DNA of 64,000 nt. It comes from Pollenia angustigena. Taxonomy: Eukaryota > Arthropoda > Insecta > Diptera > Polleniidae. The translations under genes and the position numbers were made by a program. The notes beneath the pieces were generated by a model, which searched no databases, had not been told where the DNA came from, and was given only the letters and a program-made list of their open reading frames with translations. The number at the start of each line of letters is the position of its first letter. Position 1 is the first letter of the stretch. Shown piece by piece: positions 33,967 to 46,157 of the stretch. Where the stretch lies: assembly GCA_930367215.1 (NCBI GenBank), contig OV884059.1:148178511-148242510 (forward strand). Direction: 5' to 3'.

Positions 33967-35057
33967 AGCGGAGTTCAGTATCAGTCTTGCAGTAGTGCAA
34001 TAGTGCAAATGCAAAATATCATAGCTATTTTGTAAAATCCAACAACAAAACACACATACAAGTGTTACAAATAGAAACTGGGAATTATTTCCTTCCGAAG
34101 GTTACTTTATATTATATTCAACATTTTTCATTTTTGTTGAGTTAAATACATTCAATTTATAAAGAAACACAAAGAATGCTGACGAAGGCCGTAGCGGGCA
34201 AGAAAATGCATTACATTCTGCTGGTGTCTAATAATTGTAAATTTTTCTGTACATTCAATATACCTCATTGCTTTCCAACGGAAGGCTAAGGTAAAATGTA
34301 AATAGAAAATACAATATAATAGTCTGGTAGTGTATAAAGTAATTTCTGAAAAATTGAAAGGAATAGGACTATTACAAAAAAGCTTTATAAAATACATAAC
34401 TGAAATTCAGCTCATAGAATAAATTCGAAAAATGAAAAATGTTGAATAAAAGTGTTACGATATTTTCCATTAGTTGCGTTCGAGAACACAAAAGTTTTTA
34501 CTATTTTTTACTAAACTTTACTGCATTTTACGAAACTGCGTTCGAGTACACAAAATGCAGTAAATGAGAACATCAATTGAGAGCGAAAAGTGGCAGTTCT
34601 TGTTTGAGTATTTACAAATTTTTACTGCAGAAATTTTTGCAGTAAAATTTAGTAAATCAAAAAAACATATGTTTCAAAAGGTAAACAAACAAAAGTAACA
34701 AATAAAAAGCATACAAATTGTGAAAAATTGTTAAATAAAAGAAAAGTTGAAATAAAAATTAAACCAAAACAAAAAGTGAATAAATATTAATTAATTAAAC
34801 TTGTTTGTGAAGCATTTATTTGGCTAAATACAAACTTTTAAAATTTTTTTTTGTTAAATAGACAAAAGTGTCAATATTTTTCAACACTTCAATTATTTGC
34901 CATCAGCTGTTGCCTTTATTTTACGAATTTTTACAAATTTTGCGTTCGCGTAATTTTTTGGACAACAGCTTTTTGTGAGAGAAAATTTTTCAGTTTACTC
35001 ATTTACTGTAAAAGTACTCAAACGCACCTATTTACAAGCCTAATATTGAACTCGGCT
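33967..35057. mobile_element. Inverted-repeat element inside the right foldback arm, 1091 bp
   Basis: The ends are AGCGGAGTTCAGTATCAG and, inverted, AGCCGAGTTCAATATTAG. ATT flanks both sides (33964-33966 and 35058-35060). The left foldback arm serves as the empty site: there the sequence runs straight through with a single ATT. The reading frames inside are unrecognised. A second nested inverted pair is listed next. Confidence 0.75.
34475..35026. mobile_element. Possible nested MITE, about 550 bp
   Basis: The left tgcgttcgagaac and the inverted right tgcgtttgagtac share most bases, with 'agtaaa' and 'gcagtaaa' words nearby. No clear duplication is visible. It may instead be subterminal structure of the 1091-bp element. 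Confidence 0.4.
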
Positions 35058-35164
35058 ATTGTATTTACATTAAGAAAAATTGTAAAGTGCCACAAAATAA
35101 AAAATCGATGCAAAAAAAATTTTAATTTTTTTTTTATTGTTATAAAAATTATGAAAGGTGCTGT

Positions 35165-35340
35165 ATCATAATATGATTACTTCTTAACTTATTATGATTA
35201 ACATGACAATAATATGATTACTTCTTAGCTTATTATGATTAACATTATAATAATTTGTTTACTTCTTAGCTTATTATGATTAGCATGATAATAATATGAT
35301 TAACATGATAAAAATATGATTAAGGGAAAAATACTATAAT
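35165..35340 (+). repeat. 41-bp tandem repeat in right foldback arm
   Basis: The word at(a/t)tg(a/t)tta starts at 35171, 35212, 35253 and 35294, exactly 41 bp apart. It is the inverted counterpart of the left-arm repeat. Confidence 0.85.
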
Positions 35341-35405
35341 GTAATATTACGAGTATATTTAAACATAATATTATCGTTATATGTTGCTCTTAGAATATGT
35401 TAACC

Positions 35406-36190
35406 ACAACCTTGATTTTCATTGGGTGCAGTTCCATAGCCGAAAAAGTGTTGTTCTTTCTGAACTAATCAAATAATTCATTTGATTTGTAAAAGGTCTA
35501 GTAAAGTATCATCAAGAGAGTTTTATCTTGTGTCCAAATGGCCATCTGAACATATTCCATAAAAAGAACACTTAGAAAATGCTAAATAGTGAATCTTATT
35601 ATTGCCTGAATTTTTTATGAAATTATTTATGTCCATAGTGACCAAAGAACTTAATGTTTGAGACAGTTGGAGACATGTGCTTGTCACGATTCACTAGTAC
35701 ATTTTTGAATATTTTTGCTAAATTTTTGCAATAATAATATTTGCAGATAAGGCAATTCATTAAACCCAAATACATACGTGCATATTTTTTGATTATATAA
35801 TTTGATTAATAAAAAGAACTTGTCATTATTTTATAAAAAAATCAGAACTTTCACTATAAAATGTTGAATTTTTTTCACTAATTCTAGCTTTACAGCTGAC
35901 AAAAAATTTCTCTTTTTCTCTTTGTAGACAGTGTCACCATAACAATCGACAATAGTAGCGACACTTGCTCCCAGGTTTCCTGCAGGGGTATGTTAAATAC
36001 AAGTATTTCAAATACTGCCCAGCCCTGGTTATATGTATGTATATGTTTTTATATTTTTGTTGTAGGTATTATAGAGCAGGTTTCAAAATTAAAAGCGAAA
36101 ACAATTGTGAAAGTTTTGTACACTTTAATTATTGCGCTACTAATTCTAAAAAAAACCTTTTAATTAAATAAATCATTTTTAAATAAATAT
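35406..36190. other. No recognisable gene
   Basis: No termini or domains recognised. Confidence 0.4.
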
Positions 36191-36196
36191 GGCGTT

Positions 36197-36920
36197 CGGA
36201 AGGGAAGGAGCACGGTAGACGCGATACAGGAGGTGCTTTGGTTAGCGCAAAAGGCTACGTTCTGTGTTAAATGTAGTGTTTTCTAAGAATCCGTTCGGAA
36301 GAAGGGAATTGGGGACTGTATGTATAATATGGTTGTAGACTACCTAAGTGCCGGTATTCTGTAATAAGAAACGGATATAGGCAAAAGGAATACATTACCG
36401 CGGGTGTAGAACTGTACTGGGTCAATTCCTGTGCAACGTCATGTACGATGGATTACTGGACCTGAAATTACAAGATGGGGCAAAGCTTACAGGATATGCT
36501 AACGATGTTGCGCTAGTCGTCACTCAGAAATGCTCAGAATTGCTGAGAATTATATCAAAAGATATCATTGCCCGTTGCGATAGATGGCTTAACTTATAAC
36601 CGATCGCAGGGCTTTTGAAACGCCAGGCCTTTCCGTAATACAGTAGGATGTATTTTTTGGGCAAAGTCTTATGTATTTAGGTGTACAACTGGACAATATA
36701 TTAAACTTTCATGAACACGCAGAGAAGGTGAGAGACAAGGTCTTTAAGTCGGCAAAAACAAACACACTCCCAGATGATAACGTTGTAGACCAACTGCAGA
36801 AACCACAAAGAATAAGTGATTTCCGTGTGATATCTGCATATCGCACAGTTTCTACAAGCGCTCCTTTGGTATTGGCTGGAGTTAGATCTTATGGCAAGGG
36901 AACGAGAACAAATGTTTAAG
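36197..36920 (+). pseudogene. R1-type reverse transcriptase fragment, catalytic D to N
   Basis: In one frame from 36197: RKGRSTVDAIQEVLWLAQKA, the region before the catalytic palm. In another frame from 36414: VLGQFLCNVMYDGLLDLKLQ and then GYANDVALVV (tat at 36495). The usual YADD is YAND here. Next, from 36671: MYLGVQLDNILNFHEHAEKV, and then FRVISAYRTVSTSAPLVLAG, an R1-style thumb/connection region. Several frameshifts. Family assignment is from motif resemblance. Confidence 0.7.
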
Positions 36921-37020
36921 ATGTCAAGAATGGAATGGAATGAAACACTGGACTTAATGATGTTAATATAAACAAAGACGCAAATATAATTAGATGCTTA
37001 GCAGGAACGATGGCATAACT

Positions 37021-37440
37021 TAAGCTCCTAAATTTGGCCTTGTGCCCGAGTGAAGCCCGGGAACGCACAGAATTTTTAGTTAGCGAAGCTGGTGGTTTTG
37101 TACCATAGTAGTGAAAACCCTTGCGCACGATCTAAGGCCGGCGCTGCAGTACAGCTTTTGTTTGCGAAGTCGGTGTTTGTTATACCATAGAGGAGAAAAT
37201 CCTAGACCCCGGCGGAACGCACAACCACATTATCTATGGCCCAATTTTTAAAACTGAACAATGTATTATATTGGTTTTATTTCGAAAGAAATAGTTCCTT
37301 AAAAATTGGGGCGTTATTTCATTCCGTTGGGGGTTTATTTCATTTTTTAAATTGGGGATTTATTTCATATGAAATAAGTAAGGCCCAAAAAATTTTAGAC
37401 TTATTTTTTTTTTTTTACTTATTTCATTCCGCCGGAAAAT
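37021..37440. repeat. Dispersed repeat shared with MULE-like elements
   Basis: The block 'gttagcgaagctggtggttttg' type sequence occurs twice (about 37082 and 37155), each followed by 'gagaaaatcc' or a variant. T-rich 'ttatttcatt' words then follow (37310-37430). Similar blocks lie at 28365-28480, 29868-29930 and 51415-51690. Boundaries are unclear here. Confidence 0.5.
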
Positions 37441-37704
37441 GCGTTAAGATCGACGAAAACGTAGAAGGTGCGAGGACTTTATAAGTCACATAATAAGAGA
37501 GAAAAGTCGCGGAATTCCTAACCCCTAATCTCTTGAAGGATTGATGATATAGGTTTTCGAAACCTGGATTATGAGTACGAGTAATTGCAGAAGACCATCC
37601 ACCCTGATGAAATGCGGCAGTAGTACCGGAATGGATTGGAAAAGAAATCGTAGGGTCACTAGATGAATGCACGCTATCACTACGTCCATAAAAAACATCT
37701 GACA

Positions 37705-37730
37705 TCTATCTATATTATTATTATTATTAT
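37705..37730. repeat. TTA microsatellite
   Basis: About seven units of tta/att at 37708-37729. Confidence 0.8.
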
Positions 37731-37739
37731 TATATGTAT

Positions 37740-38860
37740 ATAAAAAGAAGTGTACACTTTGATGGCACCACTAACTGCGGAAACGGTTCGACCGACTTCA
37801 ACCAAAATTTCAGGGTACGTTATGGATAGTCTGTAGATGGTTTAAGTTAAGTTTGCACGAAATTAGGTGTTCCGCAGATATGGCATTTAGATTTTCCTAT
37901 ATATTCCTCTACATATATCAACAAAACGCCCTCCGTTTTCAACTCCTCCGAAACGGCTTGACTGATTTTTATGAAATTTTGTAAGTGTATTTGTTAGGTA
38001 TGAGAATAGGTCTTAGAGTATATTTTATATCGCTAGAGGGCGCAAACTAGGACATTAGCTAACCCTCCCTATATCTTCTTAGCTAATCAACCTGTTATCT
38101 TAAAATTTGGCATGTAGGCGCTGTAACAATTGAAAGAAAATAGGGCGTAAGATAGGGCAATAGCGTTAAAGGCTCTATCTATGTCTTTTAAACTAATGAA
38201 CGGATTTTCTTAAAATTTGGCATGCAGACACTGTAACATCTGAAAGGAAATAGGGAGTAGAATGTTAAATAGGGTCAGAAGGGTAAAAGCTCCTCCTCCC
38301 AATATCTTCTTAGCTAATTGACCGAATTTCTTGAAATTTCGCAGGCAAATAGTGTTACAGCTAGAAAGTACTATAGCCCTATATCTGCTTAACAAATCGA
38401 TTGATTTTCTTGAAATTTTGCAGAAAAATAGTGTTACTTCTGGAAAGATTTATTGCTTTAAATTGTTATTATTTAGGGCGTGAAATAGGACAAAAGGGGT
38501 AAAACTCCCCCTCCCCAATCTTTTAAGCTAATCAACCGGGTTTCTTAAAATTTGGCATGCAGACACTGTAACATCTGAAAGGAAATAAGGCGTGAACTAG
38601 TGCAATAGTGGTTAAGGCTCCCCTTCCCTATATCTTTTAAACTAATAAACGGATTTTCTTAAAATTTGGCAAGCATACACTGTAACATCTGAAAGGAAAT
38701 AGGGAATAGGATGTGAAATACGGTAAGAAGGGTAAAAGATCCCCCTCCCAATATCTTTTTAGCTAATTGACCGAGTTTCTTGAAGTTTCGCAGGCAAATA
38801 GCTGGAAAGTACTTTATGGCAAAACAACGTTTGCCGGGTCAGCATTTAAAATTGTTCATT
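37740..38860 (+). repeat. Interspersed repeat with about seven diverged ~115-bp sub-units
   Basis: The phrase ccgaaacggcttgactgatt (37959) is frequent in insect interspersed repeats. The anchor (a/g)aa(a/g)tttggca or its variant lies at about 38102, 38212, 38333, 38412, 38547, 38661 and 38782. The end 'caaaacaacgtttgccgggt' (38822) resembles repeat termini common in arthropods. I cannot name the family with confidence. Confidence 0.55.
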
Positions 38861-38869
38861 ACCTTTTTT

Positions 38870-39668
38870 TATATATTTTCAAATTTTATTTTCCCGTAAA
38901 TGCACTATTATGAATTTCATATAACTAAATGTAGCATTTTAACTTAATTTTTACACATAATAAGTCTTATGTTTCGTCAAGTATGTTTCAACTAAAAATT
39001 TACAACATCTGCTCGTTTTAATAATTAATTACCCCCTCACACAAACACACTTATACAAATAAATTCACATTTAAAAATATTTTTTCATTTTGAATTTTCT
39101 TTTAACTATCGATCGACTCTTCTGGTATTTTTTTTTTTTTTGTTCACATTTTCTTTTGCAAAAGTTTTATAGAAATTTATCGCAGTTTACAATATTTGCA
39201 AACTTGTTTATTCATTCGAAGTTTGTAGTTTGAATTTTTATTTTTTGTTTGTTTTTACTGTATAATAAAATAGTTTAAAAATTATAATTTGCATAAATAA
39301 AAAGCTCTTGGTAAAATCGTGGAAAACCAAGCCCAAAATAAAAAAAAAAAAAAAAAACGCAAAGAAGAGAATTGGAATTTAACAAATATTTTATTTTAAT
39401 TAATTATGTATGTATTTATGTAGTATTTTATTAAGTACTTAAGTTAGAGAAAGACTAAAGCATTGCAAAAAGTCCAGTTTGGGGGCAAATAAACTTTAAT
39501 AATAAGTTAAAGTGGAAAATTTATTAATTTTAAATTATAAATAGTAATTGTGAAATTTTAACAATTGCTATAGAGTGGTAATAGGGCGGTTCTTAAATTA
39601 ATTTAAATAAATATAGAATTTTTACATATAAGATTTTAATAAAACATGAAAGATAAATATAAAGACTA
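38870..39668. other. AT-rich stretch without a recognisable gene
   Basis: A run of about 17 A at 39340-39357. No coding sequence or element ends seen. Confidence 0.45.
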
Positions 39669-39803
39669 ATTTTTTTTTTATTCCCTTGCTACTCCCGCGA
39701 AGCTTTTCGCTTGTCTGCAGGAAACCAAAGTCACTGGCGGGAATCAAACCCACAACCCCGGCGCTGATAGACTAGCTTACTACCAGCTAGCCTACCGGGG
39801 CAC
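39669..39803 (-). mobile_element. tRNA-derived SINE, copy 2
   Basis: On the minus strand: GTGCCCCGGTAGGCTAGCTG (A-box-like, near 39801), then GGGTTTGATTCCCG (B-box-like, near 39742-39755), a 45-nt body, and a poly(A) run (T run at 39670-39680 on plus). It is clearly related to 9009-9208. Confidence 0.7.
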
Positions 39804-39892
39804 TCCTTTAAGATTATATTAATATATGCGTTTTCAACATGAATCCCTGAGATTGTTCTTGTTTTGAAAGCGATAAAAAGAAATGTAAAATA

Positions 39893-41085
39893 AACAAGTA
39901 AGAATACTATATTCCGCTGTGCCGAATCTTATATACCCTTCACCATTGTGCGAGTAGAATAGAGAGCAACTAAATAATTTTTACATATACATATACATAT
40001 ACATACATATTTACAATACTTACAACTTCATTATAAATGAAATTTAAAAAGCGATAACTGGTAAATATTTTTTATTATGAAATAATACAGAAGGGTGATA
40101 ACGAAAATCATATTGGGCATTATGCTAGTATATGTAAACAAATAGGAAAGGGGCGTGAGGGGATAAGAAGAAGAGACGACAACCGGATTTGAACTTCGCT
40201 TTGCATAAGGACCCAGAATATATATACTTTATAGGGTGTAGGACCTTCGGTGAAGGGTATAAAAAACAATCTTAATTATAAAAAAGAGTAATTTTGGGGA
40301 TTTCAGTATTTTGGTCATAACTCTGCTATTTCTTAACCGATTTGACAGATTTATATACCGACGTGTTAAAGAAGAAATTTGCCAGTTATTTTGGCTATAA
40401 AACGAGGACTCGGGAAGATCTATGGTTCTATTAATATTTTGGTCATAACTTTTTCGTTTCTGAACCGATTTTCCCGAGTTTTTCAGAAAATATTTTCTAT
40501 TAAAACTTTCCGATCTTCTGATATATAAGGCGTAACCATAGGTCACATTACAGTCAACAAATTCAGGTTTTTATACAATTTTTAATACTTTTTGTATGAG
40601 AGGTACCACGCCTACTTCTCCAATCCCGCCCACATTTTGTAGGATGGTGTATATTTATAACCTAAATGTTTGTACCTAATTTTAAAGCTTTGGCTCTGGC
40701 CGTTCTCCAGATATACAGAAAAAAGTAATACAAATACAACAACCAGAAGGGATTTTTTGGAAAAATTAGAGGCAGTCGTGTTTTTTTGGTCATATCTCAG
40801 CCATTGTTGGACCGATCTGGCTGAATTTCAATAGCAAAAAATGGTGGACTATATGTGACATAAATGTAAAACAACGTAGCCGCTATCATGTCTGGAGTCT
40901 CCGGAAAACACATATCAAACGTAAGACGGACAGACGGACGGATATCGTTAAATCAACTTCTCTCCTCATAAGGACCCAGAATATATATACTTTATAGGGT
41001 CTAAGATCAATATTGTAGAAATTACAAACGGAATGACAAACTTATATATACCCTTTTCCACCTGTGGTGAAGGGTATTAAAAGGG
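39893..41085 (-). mobile_element. DINE-1-like element, possibly two nested copies
   Basis: A terminal hairpin ttccgctgtgccgaatctta lies at 39912. The phrase ggacccagaatatatatact occurs twice (40210 and 40974), and 'gtgaagggtat' twice (40251 and 41069), so one copy may lie inside another. An RGAC tract agacggacagacggacgg lies at 40922. It ends ccacctgtggtgaagggtat at 41060-41079. Confidence 0.65.
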
Positions 41086-41089
41086 CACT

Positions 41090-43063
41090 TAAAAAAATAC
41101 TAGGAAAAAACTTTATTTTTTAATATTTGATTATATTTACTAGAGAGATCGTTTGTTCGACTCTATTCAAAAACCGGGTTTCGGTTATTCTGAATAGTTG
41201 CTAGTTTTTAGGATTTATAAAAAAATATTATTTAAATGATATACATATATACATATTAGGCTGGATCAATTTGTTCAGGTGAGAAAAAACGTGACAGGCG
41301 TATAGCAAAATCGAAATCTACATCAAATTCTAAGAAAATTACCCACAGAAAGAATGGGTCTAAAATGAAAACCTAGTTCCCGCCGAGAGGTTTGATTCTG
41401 AAAAATAAAAAACTAGCAACTTCTGGTATTTAACTACAAAACTCAAATATAGTTGCTCTTTTTGGACCAATTTATCACATTTTTCATAAAGCTTATTTGA
41501 TTACAAATAAATTATTATGTTCCCGCTAAGTATTGCTCAAGAAATATGGCCCATTGGTCTTGCATCGATATTATGTTTTATTATGTGGTCATTAACAACA
41601 TTTTGTATTATCGTGAACAATTGTATGTCTCAACTAAATTCAGGGTTTATAAAAAGCATCCCGTTAATTTCATTTGCACAAATTATATGGATTTAGTCGT
41701 CTTAGATCAGTGAAGGGCAACACACATACTATCACATTTATGCTTGTGTGGGAAGCAGCAGAAAACATTTTATCTGATCCTCCATTTACTGCAAGCATCC
41801 CAACGACTCACATAGGGGTTTTTTGCCAATCTAGCCGGACATTACTTTTTGATTTAGCTCATATTGCTTCTTAAAAGTTTTTGAGTGCTCCTAGATCGAT
41901 GAAACTTGGCAGAAATATGTGATATTGTCATAGGCAGGTAAACCTCAAAAATAAATAAAATCGGACCAAGGAGGAAAAGGTTCCCCCTTGAAGAACTAAT
42001 CCAACCTCTGAAAAATGCAATTTTATAAAAATTTTGATTATTAAGATTTTTTTTAGAATTTATTTATTTGTTTTAAAAAATATCGGCTTTTATAAGAAAT
42101 CTAGCTGTTTATTTAATTTTTTGACAAGTTTTGCAAATTAAGTAATATTTTCCATTTTTATTTTTTTATTCATGAATTTGTTCTAAAAATGGGTTTCTAA
42201 TAATATTAGCATTTTTTAAAATTCTTCGATGTTTTCCAAACTTTTACCCCAAACCATAAAAATTAATAAAAAAGAAGAGATAAACTCACTGTTTATTGTT
42301 GGTGTTTTGTTTAAGCTTTGATATTGTCACATGTTAGACTTTGAGCGTTTATAGTTTTTATTCGCTTTAAGGTTTTATTTGTATAATATTTTTCGTTATT
42401 CTAAAATCTTTGGAAAAGCTTTCCTGATGATCTGGCCTAAGCAACCAGTGAAATGAGCATAAAAGCTAGCTTTCCCTCAACAATAAATTTCAGTGTATTT
42501 ACCAAATATGAAAAATTGGGAATTTAGCACGTCATACAGAAAGCTTATTAAAAATCTTAAAAATTTGCCAAATGGGAAAATCAAACATTTTTGTTTTAAT
42601 ATTTGATTCTTGGAAAGCTGAAATGTCCGAAAAGTTAAAATAACTAATACATCCGCATACATTCGCATTAAAAATGTTAAAAATAAACCAAAGTTCAAAC
42701 AAATTGTCGTTAAGTCAAACAGACTAACTGCTTATCTGCTGATATTTATTAGACTCCTTTTCTTTTAAATAACAATTAAAGGGTTATGAACAACTTTTTC
42801 ACCTGAGAGATCAAGACCGCAATACTGCTGAACTAACATTTAAAACAAAAGCAAAATTTGTAAGTTAAACGAATGAGTCTTGCGGTCGTGCTCTACAAAG
42901 AAGCAGTTAAATACAAAATTTGCCAAATTGAAAAAAAGTGTAAAAACAAAAAAATGTTCGAAGCCTTTTTAAAATAATGACAGATTTCTATCTACATATC
43001 GCAATTGATCTTAAATAGCGTATTAAATCAAAATTTTTATTTTTCCCAAAATATAAATTATGG
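41090..43063. other. No gene; one dispersed repeat at 42277-42545
   Basis: From 'gataaactcactgtttattg' (42280) to 'gaatttagcac' (about 42528) the sequence matches 56070-56330 inside a hAT element, with the same orientation. The rest has no recognised feature. Confidence 0.5.
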
Positions 43064-43303
43064 GCCATGTCACAGAGTACAATTCTGTTCGGAATGATTC
43101 CGTTCGGAATTGAAGAAAACATATTTGTTTGTTGATGGAAAGTGCATTTTGATAGTTTTATGGCTTTTCAGATACAGACAACTCCCATACCGTTCATGAA
43201 AACAAAAATGGTTTCATTCCGAAACATTTTTTCGTCATTTTCTGAAGCACCAAAATACGGAATGAATTCCGTTTCCGAACGGAATTGTACTCTGTGACAT
43301 GGC
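43064..43303. mobile_element. MITE, 240 bp
   Basis: The ends are GCCATGTCACAGAGTACAAT, identical over 22 bp when inverted. GTTCGGAAT and CCGTTCGGAA type words recur in both arms. The duplication is unclear (TGG or TGT flanks). Confidence 0.75.
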
Positions 43304-45010
43304 TGTATATAATTTATATCTGCCTACTGTAAAAAATATCTATTTTGTCTACGCTTTCGTAAAAAAACGGTTGGTTTAAAAAATAAAATTTTAAATTTTT
43401 TGATTGTGACTGAATTTTGGGTTAAAACCCTCTTCATAATCAATTGCGATATGAATGTTTTTTTTTTAAGAATTACATACATATAAAACAATTAAAATAA
43501 TTTTGATAAAAATCTTATTTGAAATGTAAATGGAACAGAAATTCATTTATAAGCTCTTTGTCAACGCCTTTGTTTGTGTATCACAAGTAAAAGAAAATTA
43601 AATTTCAAAATGAAATTAAGAAAGAAGATGAAACAGATTATCATCAATTCAAATTATTTTTTTTTTAACACGATTTCAAAGATTGCTTTACATAAAAAAA
43701 ATCACTTAAAATAAATTTTACTTCAGTAACGTGTAAGTGTACAACAACAGCAACAATTTATGTAATTTTCTAGTTCTACAAACAGAAAGAAAAACGACTA
43801 CAGAAAAAATTTAAATTGAAAGTAGAAAATAAAATCAGAATCAGAAATATACAACAATTGCAAAAAAAAAAGAAAAATTAATTTTTACATTCATTTATCT
43901 AAATCACAAAAATCTCTTACAAACCGAAAATAGACAAACGTATCTAAGATGAACGGGGCCGGTCATAAACTCAAACAGATACAAACAGAAATATGCAGCA
44001 AAAAGCAAACTTTAAAACCTTAAACTGATATTCAGACAAAAGATACAAACGACAGATATTTCAGATTGCAATAACCTCTAAATAAAAAAAAACAAAAAAA
44101 AAATAAAATCTACAAAAACGCATTGAATCCAAAGTAAAAAAACAGGCTCAAAAGAAAATCCATAAATGCAGATACATATTTCTTTTAATACAATATTTAT
44201 TTTTATTTCAATTTTTTTTTGCTTACTTTGCTTACTTTACTTATTTACTAGTATTTCAATTTATACAATATTTTTCTTTTTTAAATAAACGCATACTTGC
44301 TGCATTACAAGCAACGACGGCGACGACGACAACGAAAACGGCACCACCAAAATATAAAAACCCGCATCCATACAATAAACCCCAAACTCATTCCCATACA
44401 CTTACACAGTTACACATACATACATACGTACATACGTACATACATACACACAAACATACACTTGTGTAAGAAAAAGGCATTAATAAAAAAATGACTTTAT
44501 GAGGAAAAATTAATAATAATAAATATATTTTTCAATCCACATATTTCGTATTTGTACGAATGTTGTTGTATATAATTTTCGTATTTTTATTTTAAATAAT
44601 GAATACACTTTAAATACTCGTTCTTGTACAATTTGAATACACAAATACATTTGATACTGGAACACACAGATACGCAGATACCATTACAAATACCTTGAAA
44701 CTATAAAGAGCAGACTGCAAACGAACGAAATGAAACTATTTGTGTGTGTTTTTTTTTAATATTATTTGTATAATTTTATTTTAATTTAATGTTCATATTT
44801 AAAATGAAGATAAAAAACTTCAATTACAAGCTTATGTCGGTTTATGTGTGCTTGTTAAATATTGCCAGAAACATTTTGTTTACCCCAACATTAAGGTTTT
44901 CCTAGATTTTTAAAAGGATAATTTATATTGATTTTATTAACATTTTAAAGTCCTTGAAAATCTACAAAAACATTAATATTTTTGACTATAGGCTTTGACA
45001 AAACCCCTTC
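43304..45010. other. No gene; CATA/CGTA microsatellite
   Basis: The region 44310-44400 is less AT-rich and codes only a low-complexity basic frame. A CATA/CGTA microsatellite lies at about 44414-44458. No splice-flanked frame is convincing. Confidence 0.45.
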
Positions 45011-45142
45011 ATACACAGAAACAAATGAAAATTGATTTCAAGAAAAAAAAATTTGTGATATTAATTAAAAAATTAATAGTACCAATTAAATATTTTTTGA
45101 TATTTACAACATATTCAGCAGTAATAATGTTGATATACCTAC

Positions 45143-46150
45143 TAGTGCTGGGATACTATCGATAGTTCAGATTTCACTATCGATATATCGATATTACTAT
45201 CGACTGAATGTTTGTACTTGTGCAGGAAAACTTTAATTATTTTTTCATTTTTACAGTTCGTTGTTTTTATCACTTTATTGAATGTATGAGACGTATGTAT
45301 ATACGCACGTTATTTTAGATGGCAGTTTTTTAAAAATTGATAAGTACCTTTCTGAAGGAACCGAAGTAACAGGGACTATAAGATATTCCATTGCAACTTT
45401 AAAAATTTTCTAAATTCTAAACCCAAAAAGGTAATCAATCTAGCGGACTTATCCTTTAATGGTCGTTCATTGTTTTGTCTTATGCCTGCAATTGCATTTG
45501 GACATAATGTAGAATGAGAGAAATCATATCATGTAAAAGCAAAATGCATTGAGTAAGAGAGAATACGAATACAAAATCTGACAAGCGGTCGGTAAATGGT
45601 TTTTTTCTGGACCATTTTAGAAACTTATGTATTTTCATCACACCAGAGGTGCATTTTAACTGAGTATATTGAAGGTGGTAGCATTTGTATACAATTACAA
45701 AAACAACTAAAATCAACTCAGGAAATTTTCATGTTGTTTTTGTAAAAATTGTAAAACTGCAACCATCTGCTTTTTTGTTATTATTTTTGATTTTAATTAT
45801 ACCATCCGTGTAAACATAAAGTATACTCTCAACAGACTTTTATTTTTTTCTTTTAAACACGGAGAAAATTTCATATTATTTTGTCGTAATACATTGTATT
45901 ACTGTGTAAACTGGCCTTAAGCAATCCATACCACTTGCCATTCTTGTTGTTTGTATTCATTGCTGTAATTCAGCGCGAATTAATAATAGCAAGTTAAAAT
46001 TTGCGGCAAAAAACTGTGTGTGTATAGCTGCTTTTTGATGTCTTCATAGCTGTATTTTAAATAATAAAAATATCGATATTTATATTTTCCCTATCGATAT
46101 TTTAAGACTTTCGATAATATCGATAGTCTATCGATAGTTTCCCAGCACTA
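45143..46150. mobile_element. Non-autonomous hAT element, 1008 bp
   Basis: The ends are TAGTGCTGGGATACTATCGA and, inverted, TAGTGCTGGGAAACTATCGA, followed by several TATCGAT words in each arm. The 8-bp duplication ATACCTAC is at 45135-45142 and 46151-46158 and fits nTnnnnAn. No transposase. Confidence 0.9.
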
Positions 46151-46157
46151 ATACCTA

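Larger units (their letters stand above)
31131..35405. mobile_element. Large foldback element with long arms, about 4.3 kb
   Basis: The left arm (31131-31915) is the inverted repeat of the right arm (33530-35405). The right arm is longer only because of a 1091-bp insertion. The arms match from the outer 'ttaacat' to the inner 'accatattttttctcttcgt' near 31876. Each outer arm carries 41-bp tandem repeats. The 1.6-kb middle carries two small MITEs and no gene. The long arms with internal tandem repeats recall Foldback or Galileo elements. The exact ends and TSD are not resolved. Confidence 0.75.
36190..37690 (+). mobile_element. R1-like LINE relic, interrupted
   Basis: Fragments of the reverse transcriptase run from 36197 to about 36920. 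A C-terminal-looking piece, FISHIIREKSRG, lies near 37475-37515. A 'gcgaagccggtg' type repeat separates the two (about 37021-37440). The 5' half is missing, as is usual for LINE copies. Confidence 0.6.

Noticed and set aside
34851..35171. 106-residue frame
   Set aside because: It spans the boundary between a nested element and the foldback arm, so it cannot be an old gene.
39669..39803. Genuine tRNA gene
   Set aside because: It has A- and B-box-like words, but no acceptor stem I can pair, and it has a poly(A) tail and a sister copy.
44297..44494. Small basic protein frame
   Set aside because: Low-complexity codons from CGA/CAC and CATA repeats, with no support.
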